Positions 17,506 through 27,599 of a DNA stretch of 40,666 bases are shown piece after piece. The notes under the pieces are model-generated. The model had not been told where the DNA came from. It did not search any database and worked only from the letters and a program-made list of their open reading frames with translations. This DNA comes from a virus: positions 1-40,666 of IMG/VR virus record IMGVR_UViG_3300012006_000012; one strand, written 5' to 3'. How positions within the stretch are numbered: position 1 is the stretch's first letter; every line of letters begins with the position of its first letter. Both the position numbers and the translations under genes were made by a program.

Positions 17506-18234
17506 ATGGGACAAGAAACAATATCAGTCGCCTGGTGCGACAATGGCATGGTAGATGGCAAGTTTACACAGGGTATGGTAGATGTATTGCTACACTCTGG
17601 ATTAAAGTTTGAAACTTCTATTAGAAGCCAAGGTAATCAAATTGGACGCCAACGCGAGACAATTGTTAAATACTGGTATGAACAGAATAAATCTGACTGG
17701 CTATTATGGCTAGACTCAGATGTAGTAGTAAGCCCAGAGAAGTTCAAACTACTTTGGGATAATAGAGATGCAGAGAAGCGTCCGCTTCTTACTGGAGTAT
17801 ATTTTACAACTGATACACCAGAAGAACCGTTGATGATTCCAATGCCTACTCTATTTGAATTTGCTGAACAAGATGGCGTAGTGGGTATTAAACGTTTACA
17901 CCCAATGCCTCAGAATAAGTTCATGCAAGTTGGTGCTGCTGGCATGGGGTTTGTGTTGATGCACAGAAATGTAATTACACGTATTCTTGAAGCAGTTCCA
18001 GACGCTCCAATCTTTACTGAGATTGGCGTCAATAAATCTTTCATGGGTGAAGATATCTATTTCTTTGCTCTATGCGATAAGGCAGATGTTCCAGTTTGGT
18101 GTCATACAGGAGCCACAGTTCCTCATATGAAACGATTCTCATTTGATGAGCATTACTATAATGCATTCAATGGACAACCAGAAAAACCTAAAAGCAAACT
18201 TATTACCCCAGGTTATATGAACAAGAAGGGCTAG
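17506..18234 (+). CDS. GT-A fold glycosyltransferase
   Basis: 242 aa. It has the nucleotide-sugar binding layout of GT-A enzymes: QIGRQRETIVKYWYEQ (about 44-59), then WLLWLDSDVVV (about 65-75) with the metal-binding DxD, and a later GEDIYFFALCDKA acceptor-site motif (about 184-196) with a His/Cys pair (VWCHTGATVPHMKRF). GGGATAGGGACA precedes the start. Located between head and tail genes, it may glycosylate a virion protein or, less likely here, DNA. Sugar donor and target cannot be read from sequence. Confidence 0.8.
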   Translation: MGQETISVAWCDNGMVDGKFTQGMVDVLLHSGLKFETSIRSQGNQIGRQRETIVKYWYEQNKSDWLLWLDSDVVVSPEKFKLLWDNRDAEKRPLLTGVYFTTDTPEEPLMIPMPTLFEFAEQDGVVGIKRLHPMPQNKFMQVGAAGMGFVLMHRNVITRILEAVPDAPIFTEIGVNKSFMGEDIYFFALCDKADVPVWCHTGATVPHMKRFSFDEHYYNAFNGQPEKPKSKLITPGYMNKKG

Positions 18235-18237
18235 ACA

Positions 18238-18507
18238 ATGGCACTAGGAAGAGAAGGTAGCACTCTCATTGAAGAGTTAAATCGCCTTGCCTTTGGTGGA
18301 ACACTACCACCTAAGACTCAATGGTTAGACGATGAAGGTGCTGCAAACAAGTTGGCAGGAACTACTGGCTTAGCGGCTACTGGTGCTTGTAACATCTATG
18401 CAGGTCTTCCTATTAGTAAGTGGCAAGACCTTCAAGGAGCATGTAACGCAATCGCAGGTACTACGGGCAAAGGCGCTGCAGCCGCACTTAGAACGGTGAA
18501 TATGTAA
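18238..18507 (+). CDS. Small structural protein with internal repeat, 89 aa
   Basis: Contains two related blocks, LAGTTGLAATGACNIYAG (about 38-55) and LQGACNAIAGTTGKGAAA (about 63-80), sharing GAC and AGTTG elements. Stop overlaps the next ATG as TAATG. Position between head and adaptor genes suggests a connector or collar component; not recognised. Confidence 0.65.
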   Translation: MALGREGSTLIEELNRLAFGGTLPPKTQWLDDEGAANKLAGTTGLAATGACNIYAGLPISKWQDLQGACNAIAGTTGKGAAAALRTVNM

Positions 18508-19427
18508 TGGCAAAATTAAAAGACTTAATTGATGAGGTTAGTCTTAACCTTTCAGGTTATACGCTACAACAGGACCGTACAACACACCTTACAGAAGCAA
18601 TCACTGGCTTAACATCATCTAGCGCTTCTCCTCTAATTGTTAAACTTGGTTCAACTGATTCAGTTGGCAAGGGTACAGTTGAGATTGATGAAGAGTTGAT
18701 GTGGATTGATTCATTTGACCGTATTGCTAATACAGCAACTGTGGCCCCGTATGGTCGTGGCTTTCTTGGTTCAACACCAGCAACACACCTTCTAGATTCA
18801 AAGGTAGTAATAAGCCCAACGTTTCCACGTTATTCAATTAAAAAGGCCATTAATGATACTATTGCATCTATCTCTGCAACATTGTACGCAGTCAAGACAA
18901 CAACATTTGTATATAACCCAGCGGTAACAACATACGCTTTCAATGATTTAGATATTAAGAACATCCTTACAGTTTCATGGCAGAGTATTGGCCCAACTAA
19001 AGAATGGGTAAAGATTCGTCATTTTGATTTTGATTCAATCGCAAGTACTAGCGCTTTTGGCGCTGGTTCTCAAACAATAACAATTGGTGATAGAATCACA
19101 CCTGGACGTACAGTCAAAGTGATGTACTCAACCAATGCAGTACCATTTACAGATAATGAACAAGAGTTTGAAACCCAAACAGGTTTGCCAGACTCAGTAA
19201 AAGATATTGTAGTTCTCGGTGCTTCGTACCGATTGCTAACATATCTAGACCCAGCACGTGCAGGAATGGTTAGCCCACAGGCTGACGAGACGGATTCCAA
19301 ACGTCCATACGGTGCTTCACAATCTGCTACCAAGCAGTTGTTTGCTCTGTACTCACAACGACTCACAGAGGAAACTCGCGCCCAACAGCAGAATTTCCCA
19401 ATCCGCGTCCACTACTCCCGCCGATAG
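18507..19427 (+). CDS. Putative head-tail adaptor or tail protein, 306 aa
   Basis: Starts with a helical KLKDLIDEVSLNL segment, continues with a beta-rich domain (GTVEIDEELMWIDSFD and PYGRGFLGSTPATH), and ends in a helical SATKQLFALYSQRLTEETR tail. This looks like adaptor or tail-tubular-A-type proteins that bridge portal and tail tip. Placed right before the fibre genes. No catalytic motif. Confidence 0.65.
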   Translation: MAKLKDLIDEVSLNLSGYTLQQDRTTHLTEAITGLTSSSASPLIVKLGSTDSVGKGTVEIDEELMWIDSFDRIANTATVAPYGRGFLGSTPATHLLDSKVVISPTFPRYSIKKAINDTIASISATLYAVKTTTFVYNPAVTTYAFNDLDIKNILTVSWQSIGPTKEWVKIRHFDFDSIASTSAFGAGSQTITIGDRITPGRTVKVMYSTNAVPFTDNEQEFETQTGLPDSVKDIVVLGASYRLLTYLDPARAGMVSPQADETDSKRPYGASQSATKQLFALYSQRLTEETRAQQQNFPIRVHYSRR

Positions 19428-19436
19428 GTAGAATAA

Positions 19437-21734
19437 ATGACAACTAGAAAATACTCCTCACGTTCACAGCAAACAACGTTATCTACAGCGTTAACATCTA
19501 CTGCTACATCAATGCAGGTAGTATCTGGTTCTTCACTCCTTGGTGGGGCAACAATATCTGCTGGTGAAATATTCACAGTAGTAATTGACCCAGATACAGC
19601 GCTTGAAGAAATTGTAGATGTAAGCGCCCGAAGTACAAATACTCTTACAATTGCACGTAATGTTGATGGTTCAACAGGTCAGGCTCACTCTGCAGGCGCA
19701 GTAGTTCGACACATGGCTATTGGTAGAGATTACCGCGAAGCCAACCTTCACATTGAAGCAACTGCTTCTTATAACGATGGAACTGCAACTCACACAGTTC
19801 ACGGTGTTTCTGGTTCTGTAGTAGGAACAACAGACACTCAGGCTTTGACTAACAAAGACCTTTCATCTGCAACTAACACTCTTTCAACATCAGTTGTCAC
19901 TTTAACTGGCACTCAAACACTTACAGGCAAAAGTTTAACTAGCCCAACCATTACTGGTACTGGTGCTATTGCTGGTACATTTACTGGCAATCTTACTGGC
20001 AATGTAACTGGTAACGTAACTGGTAACGTCTCTGGTTCTGCTGGTTCTGCAACAGGTAATGCTGCAACAGCAACAGCCTTAGCAACAGGCAGAACAATCT
20101 CCCTTACTGGAGATGTAACTGGAACTACTGGCACATTTGATGGAACTGGTAATGCCACAATGACCTCAGCAATTGCTGCTGGTGTTATCGTAGATGCTGA
20201 TGTAAACGCCGCAGCAGCCATTGCAAAGACCAAGATTTCAGGAACTGCTATTACAGCAGCCGATACTGGCACAGTAACAAGCACAATGCTTCTTGATGGA
20301 ACAATCCTTAACGCAGATATTAACGCTGCAGCAGCCATTGACAAGACTAAGGTATCAGGTACAGCGGTAACTCTTGCTGATACTGGAACTGTCACAGGAA
20401 CAATGATTGCAGATAATACAATTGTTAATGCTGATGTTAACTCAGCAGCAGCAATTGCTTATAGCAAGTTAAACCTTAACGCAACTATTACATCTGCAGA
20501 TATTGTAGATGGTACTATCGTTGCTGGAGATATTGCCAATGGAACTATTACCGCAGCAAAGATGGTCTCTGACCCTTATGCTCGTGCTAACCATACTGGT
20601 ACTCAACTAGCAGCAACTGTCTCAGACTTTGACACACAGGTACGCACATCTCGCTTAGACCAGATGGCTTCTCCTACCGCTTCTGTTGCTCTTAACTCAC
20701 AGAAGATTACAGGACTTGCAACACCAACTCTTACTGGAGATGCTTCAACTAAGGGTTACGTAGATGCACAGATTACTGCCTTAGTCGGTGGTGCTCCAGG
20801 TACACTTGATACTCTTGCTGAAATTGCTTCTGCAATCTCTAGTGGTGGTTCATTTGAATCAACAGTAGTTCTCAAGTCTGGTTCTACAATGACTGGTGCT
20901 TTGACTTTATCGGGTGCTCCAACAACTAGCCTACATGCTGCTACTAAAGCATATGTAGATACAGTTGCTGGTTCTGCAACTGCAGCCGCTGCTAGTGCAG
21001 CCGATGCTGCAACAAGTTATGATAACTTTGATGACCGTTACCTCGGCCCTAAAGCAAGTGCTCCAACATTAGATAATGATGGTAATGCTTTACTTACTGG
21101 TGCTCTTTATTGGAATTCAGTATCTAATACAATGTTTGCATGGTCAGGTACAGCATGGGGTTCCATTTCATCTACTGCTGAAATCTATCGTTACAAGTAT
21201 ATTGCAACTGGTGGAGAAACGTCTAAGTCAGGTGCAGACGCTAACGGTCTAACTCTTTCTTATATTGCTGGTAAAGAACAAGTATATCTCAACGGCGTAC
21301 TTCTTGTTCGCGGTACAGATTACACAGCAACTACTGGTACTAGCATAACAGCGCTTGCAGCACTTACCGCTTCTGATGTACTAGAAATTATTACATTTAC
21401 AGCATTTGATTTAGCAACTGCTATTTCTAATTCTTTAATGACTGCAAAGGGTGATATCCTAGTAGCAACTGGTGCTAGCACTCCTGGTAAATTGGCACTC
21501 GGCACTGATACATATATCCTTACTGCCGATTCCACTCAAACAACAGGAATTAAATGGGCAGCACCTGCTGCTGGTTATTCAGCACCAACTCTTGGTTCAA
21601 CTTCAATTGCTTCTGGCGCTACAGTAACAACAATTAATGGTTTAACTAAAGTAGTATCAGCAACACACGCATCACTTGATGCAAATTCATATGAACAAGA
21701 TATTACGCTCATGAACATCATGGGCGCTTGGTAA
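19437..21734 (+). CDS. Tail fibre protein, 765 aa
   Basis: A Ser/Thr/Gly/Ala-rich fibre. The N-terminal about 150 residues form a beta-rich attachment domain ([21 protein letters not shown]). Then come repeated LTGN and VTGN units (about 175-200) and three copies of an approximately 40-residue module with AAAAIxKTKxSGTAxTxADTGTV-like sequence (about 248-344). Two copies of the collar-type motif TKGYVDAQI / TKAYVDTVA (about 435 and 505) and an [12 protein letters not shown] block follow, as in phage fibres. It probably reaches the receptor through the downstream adhesin. Confidence 0.85.
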   Translation: MTTRKYSSRSQQTTLSTALTSTATSMQVVSGSSLLGGATISAGEIFTVVIDPDTALEEIVDVSARSTNTLTIARNVDGSTGQAHSAGAVVRHMAIGRDYREANLHIEATASYNDGTATHTVHGVSGSVVGTTDTQALTNKDLSSATNTLSTSVVTLTGTQTLTGKSLTSPTITGTGAIAGTFTGNLTGNVTGNVTGNVSGSAGSATGNAATATALATGRTISLTGDVTGTTGTFDGTGNATMTSAIAAGVIVDADVNAAAAIAKTKISGTAITAADTGTVTSTMLLDGTILNADINAAAAIDKTKVSGTAVTLADTGTVTGTMIADNTIVNADVNSAAAIAYSKLNLNATITSADIVDGTIVAGDIANGTITAAKMVSDPYARANHTGTQLAATVSDFDTQVRTSRLDQMASPTASVALNSQKITGLATPTLTGDASTKGYVDAQITALVGGAPGTLDTLAEIASAISSGGSFESTVVLKSGSTMTGALTLSGAPTTSLHAATKAYVDTVAGSATAAAASAADAATSYDNFDDRYLGPKASAPTLDNDGNALLTGALYWNSVSNTMFAWSGTAWGSISSTAEIYRYKYIATGGETSKSGADANGLTLSYIAGKEQVYLNGVLLVRGTDYTATTGTSITALAALTASDVLEIITFTAFDLATAISNSLMTAKGDILVATGASTPGKLALGTDTYILTADSTQTTGIKWAAPAAGYSAPTLGSTSIASGATVTTINGLTKVVSATHASLDANSYEQDITLMNIMGAW

Positions 21735-21750
21735 CGGAAGGTAGTAACTA

Positions 21751-22053
21751 ATGGCTACAACAACTAAGGCTCTCTTTCGAGGAGCAGCAGCAACAACAAG
21801 TACAACCCTATATACAGTACCCGCATCTACAACTACAGTAGTAACAAATATTGTTGTTACCAATACAACAAGTACAGCAGGAACATTTAGTTTACTTCTT
21901 GACGATGTATCTGTTGCCACTACTGTTACTGTTGGCGCTCTGGACTCAACAATTATTGATATGAAGCAAGTGCTCGCAACTACAAAAACTATTAAAGGTT
22001 TAGCATCTGCTACAACAATTAACTTCCACATTTCAGGAGTGGAGATTGCTTAA
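21751..22053 (+). CDS. Small fibre-associated protein, 100 aa
   Basis: Thr/Val-rich and all-beta by appearance, with TLYTVPASTTTVVTNIVVTNTTS typical of small Ig-like or tip domains in tail regions. GGAAGGTAGTAACTA precedes the start; stop overlaps the next ATG (TAATG). Likely a fibre accessory. Confidence 0.65.
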   Translation: MATTTKALFRGAAATTSTTLYTVPASTTTVVTNIVVTNTTSTAGTFSLLLDDVSVATTVTVGALDSTIIDMKQVLATTKTIKGLASATTINFHISGVEIA

Positions 22054-23771
22054 TGGCAACATATAAGTTTAGTACTAATAGTCTAAAAACACCATTAAAG
22101 TATAGTTCACTACTTGCTGGTAATCCTTTTTATGACCCAAATATAACTATTGATTTTCTTGTAATTGCTGGCGGAGGCGCTGGCGGTACAAACGCAGGCG
22201 GTGGAGGTGGTGCTGGTGGACTTCGTTCATCTGTCACTGCAACTGGTGGCGGAGGTACTTTAGAATCTTCTTTAGTTCTTACTATAGATACAGCATACGC
22301 AGTTACAGTTGGCACTGGTGGCCTTAGAACTGGTGGACAAGGCGGCGTTGGTGCTAATTCTGTATTCTCAACCATTACTGCAACTGGCGGTGGCGGTGGT
22401 GGTTCTGCAGGTGGTAACGCATCATCTGGTGGTTCAGGTGGTGGCGGTGGTACTGGTTCAGGTAATGGTGCGGCTGGAACCGCTAATCAAGGTTACGCTG
22501 GTGGAAATATTAACGGTGGTGGAGGTGGCGCAAGCGCTGTAGGTGCTACTGGTACTGGTGACAATATTGGTCGCGTTGGTGGTGCTGGTTTAGCCGTTTC
22601 TATATCTGGTACACCAGTAACTTATGCAGGTGGAGGTGGCGGTGGCGGTAACACTGGTGCTTCTGGTGCTGGCGGTGCTGGTGGAGGTGGTGCTGGTGGA
22701 CAGGCTTCATCTGCAACTGCTTATACTGGTTATTCAGGAACACCCAACACAGGTGGTGGCGGTGGTGGCGGTAATACACAAGATGGCCCAGGCGGTGCTG
22801 GTGGTTCAGGTATTGTTGTATTACGTTATCTTAGTGCTACTCAAAAAGCGCGTGGTGGAGTAGTAACTTCTTCTGGAGGATATTTTATTCACACGTTCTA
22901 CACATCGGGAACTTTTTACACATCTTTCGCTGCACCAAATGCAACTGGTGGAACAATCACTAGAGATGCTAATTACTGGTATCACACATTTACATCTAGT
23001 GGAACATTTGCTCCAACAACATCTAAAACCTGCGATGTACTTGTAGTCGCTGGTGGCGGTGGTGGAGGTACAGATGCTTATACTGCTGGCACTCGTAACG
23101 GTGGTGGGGGTGGTGCTGGTGGTATTTTCTACGCTACATCTCAATCAATTTCAACTAATCAAACTGTTACTATTGGTGCAGGCGGGGCTGGTTCTGGAAC
23201 AAGCAATGGCGCAAACGGTACTAATACAACTTTTGGTTCACTTACTGCTGCAGTAGGCGGTGGTGGCGGAGGCGCTCACTCATCCGCAACAAATATTGCT
23301 GGTCAAAACGGCGGTAGCGGTGGCGGTGGTGCTAATAGTGCTAGTGGCGGTTCATCAACGCAAACTGGAACTGGCGGAACTGGATATGGTTTTGCTGGCG
23401 GTGCTGGCGGAAATCAAACAGGTGGCGGTGGAGGCGGTGCTGGCGCGGTAGGCGTTGCTGGTGCAGCAACTGCAAGTTCACCTAGTGGTAATGGCGGACC
23501 TGGATTAAACACTTGGAGTAGTTGGGGTGTTGGCGTAGGCGGATACATCGCTGGTGGCGGTGGCGGTTCTGGTCTTGGCGGCAATGGTGCAGCAAAATCT
23601 GGTGTTGGTGGAGTCGGCGGTGGTGGCGAAGGTGCTAATGGCGCTGGTGGATTTGCAGGAATTGCAAATACTGGCAGTGGCGGTGGCGCAGGCGGTGGCA
23701 CTGGTAGCGGTTCTGGTTACACAGGTGGTAATGGTGGTTCAGGATTGGTGGTAATTCGATATGCAGTCTAA
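22053..23771 (+). CDS. Glycine-rich tail adhesin, 572 aa
   Basis: Two glycine-rich domains (about residues 35-262 and 308-572) begin with the strand DFLVIAGGGAGG or DVLVVAGGGGGG and continue as poly-Gly sheets with variable loops, each closing near GGxGGSGIVVLRY or GGNGGSGLVVIRY. This architecture occurs in phage receptor-binding tips, where the loops set host range. The second copy probably arose by duplication. The 11-base overlap with the next gene indicates coupling. Repeated GGT/GGC codons make this locus prone to recombination. Confidence 0.8.
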   Translation: MATYKFSTNSLKTPLKYSSLLAGNPFYDPNITIDFLVIAGGGAGGTNAGGGGGAGGLRSSVTATGGGGTLESSLVLTIDTAYAVTVGTGGLRTGGQGGVGANSVFSTITATGGGGGGSAGGNASSGGSGGGGGTGSGNGAAGTANQGYAGGNINGGGGGASAVGATGTGDNIGRVGGAGLAVSISGTPVTYAGGGGGGGNTGASGAGGAGGGGAGGQASSATAYTGYSGTPNTGGGGGGGNTQDGPGGAGGSGIVVLRYLSATQKARGGVVTSSGGYFIHTFYTSGTFYTSFAAPNATGGTITRDANYWYHTFTSSGTFAPTTSKTCDVLVVAGGGGGGTDAYTAGTRNGGGGGAGGIFYATSQSISTNQTVTIGAGGAGSGTSNGANGTNTTFGSLTAAVGGGGGGAHSSATNIAGQNGGSGGGGANSASGGSSTQTGTGGTGYGFAGGAGGNQTGGGGGGAGAVGVAGAATASSPSGNGGPGLNTWSSWGVGVGGYIAGGGGGSGLGGNGAAKSGVGGVGGGGEGANGAGGFAGIANTGSGGGAGGGTGSGSGYTGGNGGSGLVVIRYAV

Positions 23772-24075
23772 ATACTTTGCACAACTAGAAAACAATACAG
23801 TCATTAAAGTTATTGTTGCAGAACAAGATTTTATAGACACGCAAAGCGGCACTTGGATTGAAACAACAATGGATGGTTCTTTAAGAAAAAACTATGCATC
23901 GGTTGGTCATACTTATGATGAACCTAGAGATGCTTTCATTGCTCCTAAACCATTTAATTCTTGGATATTAAATGAAAATACTTGCCAATGGGAACCGCCT
24001 ATTGCATATCCTGTTAATAATTTAATTTATAAATGGGATGAATTAAATCTAGTTTGGGAGATAACTAATGACTAA
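23761..24075 (+). CDS. Tail-associated protein, 104 aa
   Basis: Has the block SVGHTYDEPRDAFIAPKPFNSWILNENTCQWEPP (given here by its motifs HTYD and PFxSW, about 51-80), which I recall from small proteins in fibre regions of marine and freshwater phages. Overlaps both the adhesin (11 bases) and the next gene (8 bases). Possibly a fibre chaperone or tip component. Confidence 0.7.
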   Translation: MQSKYFAQLENNTVIKVIVAEQDFIDTQSGTWIETTMDGSLRKNYASVGHTYDEPRDAFIAPKPFNSWILNENTCQWEPPIAYPVNNLIYKWDELNLVWEITND

Positions 24076-24838
24076 AGCACGTGACCTAGCCAATGCCTCA
24101 ACAGCATTATCGGCTGTATCAGCAACTGAACTGGCATTTGTAGATGGTGTTACCTCTGCTATCCAGACTCAGATGGATGCTAAAGCACCATCATCTACTG
24201 CAGTTACATTAACTGGTACTCAGACTCTTACTAATAAGACACTGACTAGCCCTGCACTAACTACACCAACCATTAGCACAGCAACAACTAATGGAGATAT
24301 TTTATACGGAACAGGCTCTGGTGCTTTGGCTCGTCTAGGTGTTGGCTCTACTGCTCAGGTCTTGACTGTGGCTGCTGGTGTGCCTAGTTGGGCTACGCCT
24401 GCAGGCGGTGGCAAAATCTTGCAAGTGCAATTCTTTACCTTAAATGGTCCATCTGCAGTTGTTTCAACATCATCTACATACGCTTCAACAACAGTAACTC
24501 AAAACATTACTCCTTCATCCACATCTAGTAAAATTATTATCTTGGCATCACTATGCCTTGCTAATAACCCTGGTACTACAGGTAATTCTGGAGTAGGTTT
24601 AAGACTTAAAAGAAACTCAACCGTTATTAACTTAATGGGAGTCAGCAATTTATCAGACCAACTTTCTGGTGTTAAATATGGTCAAGGTAGTTTCACATAT
24701 TTAGATTCTCCTGCTACTACATCAGCAGTGACATACACAATAGAGTTTGCTCGCACAACAGCGGGAACTGTCTATATTAACGGAGACGGTGGCACAAACG
24801 ATAGTTCTAACATTTTACTAATGGAGGTAGGCCCATAA
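24068..24838 (+). CDS. Second tail fibre protein, 256 aa
   Basis: N-terminus KARDLANASTALSAVSATELAFVDGVTSAIQTQMDAK and then [17 protein letters not shown] (about 57-73), which repeats the 19437 fibre's [17 protein letters not shown] module. The C-terminal beta domain (about 120-256) is distinct and may bind receptor. Stop overlaps the next ATG as TAATG. Confidence 0.75.
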   Translation: MTKARDLANASTALSAVSATELAFVDGVTSAIQTQMDAKAPSSTAVTLTGTQTLTNKTLTSPALTTPTISTATTNGDILYGTGSGALARLGVGSTAQVLTVAAGVPSWATPAGGGKILQVQFFTLNGPSAVVSTSSTYASTTVTQNITPSSTSSKIIILASLCLANNPGTTGNSGVGLRLKRNSTVINLMGVSNLSDQLSGVKYGQGSFTYLDSPATTSAVTYTIEFARTTAGTVYINGDGGTNDSSNILLMEVGP

Positions 24839-25086
24839 TGGCAACAAGTGCAGATGTATTAAATATGTTAATCCCTAATGGGGGCTGGGTAATTTATGGA
24901 AACGATTTTGATTCTATTATTTATGACGATGGTGTTACACCAATTACCAAAGAACAATTTGAAGCAGGTTTTGCACAGTATGATGCTTTCAAAGCAGAAC
25001 AAGATGTAGCCAAGGCTGCAGCAAAACAAGCACTCCTAGATAAACTTGGTATTACAGCAGAAGAAGCAAAGTTACTGCTTTCGTAA
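24838..25086 (+). CDS. Small tail protein, 82 aa
   Basis: N-terminal part GGWVIYGNDFDSIIYDDGVTPITKEQFEAGF and a helical Ala/Lys-rich C-terminus ending LGITAEEAKLLLS, resembling small XkdW or fibre-assembly-like proteins in tail operons. Coupled to the upstream fibre by TAATG. Confidence 0.6.
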   Translation: MATSADVLNMLIPNGGWVIYGNDFDSIIYDDGVTPITKEQFEAGFAQYDAFKAEQDVAKAAAKQALLDKLGITAEEAKLLLS

Positions 25087-25149
25087 TAATTATCCCTGAG
25101 CAAGGATACAAACTGCTTAACTAATTTTTCTATATAATGGAGGTGTGCC

Positions 25150-27396
25150 TTGGCGGGTAGAGATATAACCGAAGGTCGCGGAGATGCTTCTGGCTATGGT
25201 AAAGCCATTGCCGTTGATATTGGTGTGGTATCTACATCTTCTATCTGGCAAAATACTGACGTTGCGTATGACGTAGCAGTTGGTGGGCTGCCTTTCATCT
25301 ATGCTATCAATGACACGCGTCCATACTTACGTCAGACAGCGCCCTTCAAGAAGGACCAGTTTGATAATGGTGCAGAACCTGGAGAGCAATCTCTAACTGG
25401 TTGGTGGATTCGTTCACAGTCATCCTTCCATCATGGTGGAGGAATTAAATTCTATGACCCATCTGCTGGTGAAATTGTATCACATCGTTTTAAGGATAGC
25501 AAGGGACTAGACATTTGGACCAAGGGTCAAGTTACCCTTCTCAAAAACTCAACTGCATTCTCACACTACACAACAGACCCAATTCCAACTAACAAGAAAA
25601 CTCCACAGTATCTTCGCTCAATCAAATGGGGAACTACTGATGGTACTCTTCTTCATGATGGATATGATGTAGATAAAGTTGCTGATGATGGAACGGTAAC
25701 ACACTTTATTGATTATGTATCTGGAACAGATTATCCTGTCTACGCAATCTGTGATGATGGTATCAATGCCTATTGGGTTACAAACGTACTCAATACTGGT
25801 ACTCCAAGATTGCGTGTATATAAAAAACCTTTAACTGGTAGTGCTACTGATACTTCTGACGTAACTCTAATGTTTAGCGATAACGGTTTTACTGTTACTA
25901 GCGCAACTATGGAATATGTAAAAGACCGTATTGTAATGGCTGTAAACAATAAGATTTATGAGTTTGCAACTAGTGCATCAGCGCTCCCAAGTCCAATTTA
26001 CACACATTCTGATACAGGGATTATTTATACAAGCGTAACTGCTTCTGGACCAGCCATTTATATTTCAAGTTACAGCGGTATCCAATCAAGTATCTTTAAG
26101 TTCACACTATCAACTACTGGTACAATGCCAACTCTTACATCTGCTATTACCGCTGCAGAGATGCCAGTCGGTGAAACAATCCACAAGATTCATTACTATC
26201 TTGGCTATATGATGATTGGCACAAACAAGGGCGTAAGAGCAGCAAGTGTTAGCGATACAGACGGCTCTATTAACTACGGACCAATCATCTTTACAACCGA
26301 CCAACCATGTTATGATTTTGCAACACGAGATAAGTATGTTTGGTGTGCTACTGGCACTGAGGCTCATGATGTTTCAGACTATGAAGAGGTTGGAGTTATA
26401 CGCATTGACCTTGGTAGCGAAATTGAAACTCTCCGCTTTGCCTATGCTAACGACCTTTACTATACTGGACCTATTGGATTCAAGACAACAGGTTGTGCTT
26501 TTGTTGGAGATACTGATAGACTTGCTTACTGCACAGCAGCAGCAGATGGATTCACAGTTACTAACAAAGCACTGACAACTAACGTAGCAACATTAACAAC
26601 ATCTGCAACGCATAATTATGTGGTTGGGGATTCAGTCTATGTTACTGGAGTGGACTCAACATTCAATGGACAATTTACTGTAGTAGCAACACCAACTACA
26701 ACAACTTTTACATATGCTAAAACTGCTGGAAACGTAGCATCAACTGCCGTATCACCAACTGGTTTAGTTGTTGCTACTGGAGATGTTTATATTGAAGATA
26801 CATCCACCCTTCTTTCTACTGGTTATGTAGAAACTGGAGCAATTCGTTACTCTACTCTTGAGCCAAAAAACTTTAAGCGCTTACTTGCTCGTGGTGATTT
26901 TACCTACGGTTCAATGACGCTTGAAACTGTTGACGCTAATGGTGTTGAATATGACCATATTGCATATAGTTCAGAAGTAGCACCTGTTGAGGTAACTACT
27001 TCTAGCCCAGCAACAGCACAGGAGTATGTATCATACAAGTTCATTCTGAACCGCGATACAACAGATACAACTAAAGGTCCAACCCTAAAGGGTTACCAAG
27101 CAAAAGCAACAATCGCAACACCGCGTCAGCGTGTACTTAAATTCCCAGTATACTGTTTTGATGTTGAAACAGATAGATATAATACAGTAATCGGATACCA
27201 AGGACGTGCATTCTCTCGTATCCTAGCACTGGAAGAAGCAGAACAAGCAGGCGATGTCCTTACATGGCAGGACCTAACAACTGGCGAGTCTCGTCAGGCA
27301 ATAATTGAGCAAGTCACATTTAGCCGACTAACTCCTCCCGATAAGCGTTTCGACGGTTTCGGTGGCGTTCTAGAGATAACAATTAGGACAGTATAA
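25150..27396 (+). CDS. Large tail protein, 748 aa
   Basis: Start is TTG at 25150, supported by GGAGGTG at 25139-25145; no nearby ATG is better placed. The protein is beta-rich with many repeated short strands and Trp/Tyr motifs (TGWWIRSQSSFHHGGGIKFYD, about 75-95; DKYVWCATGTEAHD, about 395-408), suggestive of a beta-propeller-like tail hub or nozzle. The final about 110 residues form a domain often seen at the end of tail proteins (DRYNTVIGYQGRAFSRI). Role inferred from size and place before lysis genes. Confidence 0.65.
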   Translation: MAGRDITEGRGDASGYGKAIAVDIGVVSTSSIWQNTDVAYDVAVGGLPFIYAINDTRPYLRQTAPFKKDQFDNGAEPGEQSLTGWWIRSQSSFHHGGGIKFYDPSAGEIVSHRFKDSKGLDIWTKGQVTLLKNSTAFSHYTTDPIPTNKKTPQYLRSIKWGTTDGTLLHDGYDVDKVADDGTVTHFIDYVSGTDYPVYAICDDGINAYWVTNVLNTGTPRLRVYKKPLTGSATDTSDVTLMFSDNGFTVTSATMEYVKDRIVMAVNNKIYEFATSASALPSPIYTHSDTGIIYTSVTASGPAIYISSYSGIQSSIFKFTLSTTGTMPTLTSAITAAEMPVGETIHKIHYYLGYMMIGTNKGVRAASVSDTDGSINYGPIIFTTDQPCYDFATRDKYVWCATGTEAHDVSDYEEVGVIRIDLGSEIETLRFAYANDLYYTGPIGFKTTGCAFVGDTDRLAYCTAAADGFTVTNKALTTNVATLTTSATHNYVVGDSVYVTGVDSTFNGQFTVVATPTTTTFTYAKTAGNVASTAVSPTGLVVATGDVYIEDTSTLLSTGYVETGAIRYSTLEPKNFKRLLARGDFTYGSMTLETVDANGVEYDHIAYSSEVAPVEVTTSSPATAQEYVSYKFILNRDTTDTTKGPTLKGYQAKATIATPRQRVLKFPVYCFDVETDRYNTVIGYQGRAFSRILALEEAEQAGDVLTWQDLTTGESRQAIIEQVTFSRLTPPDKRFDGFGGVLEITIRTV

Positions 27397-27599
27397 TGAC
27401 AATAGACCCTGGAACTTGGGCCGCAATCGCAATCGCAACCGTAACCGTAATGACAGCAGCAAGCGCTGTATTAGGTTGGGTTATTAAACATTACCTATAC
27501 GAGTTGAAACCTAACGGTGGCTCTAGCCTCAAAGACTCAATCAACCGCCTTGAAAAGCGAGTTGATGATTTGTACATTTTGATAGCGGAGAAACAATGA
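27396..27599 (+). CDS. Small membrane protein (holin-like), 67 aa
   Basis: One strong transmembrane helix (about 7-32, AAIAIATVTVMTAASAVLGWVI) followed by a cytoplasmic coiled-coil segment (SINRLEKRVDDLYILI). Stop overlaps the endolysin ATG (ATGA). This topology and coupling fit a holin or lysis-timing partner. Confidence 0.7.
   Translation: MTIDPGTWAAIAIATVTVMTAASAVLGWVIKHYLYELKPNGGSSLKDSINRLEKRVDDLYILIAEKQ

Noticed and set aside
22160-23760. Regular short repeats suggestive of a CRISPR or tandem array
   Set aside because: They are GGT/GGC codon runs of the glycine-rich adhesin; no repeat-spacer pattern. No CRISPR seen anywhere in the window.
25133-25138. TATAAT ahead of the 748-aa tail gene as a promoter
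   Set aside because: No -35 at suitable distance; probably just the leader of the TTG start within the late operon.
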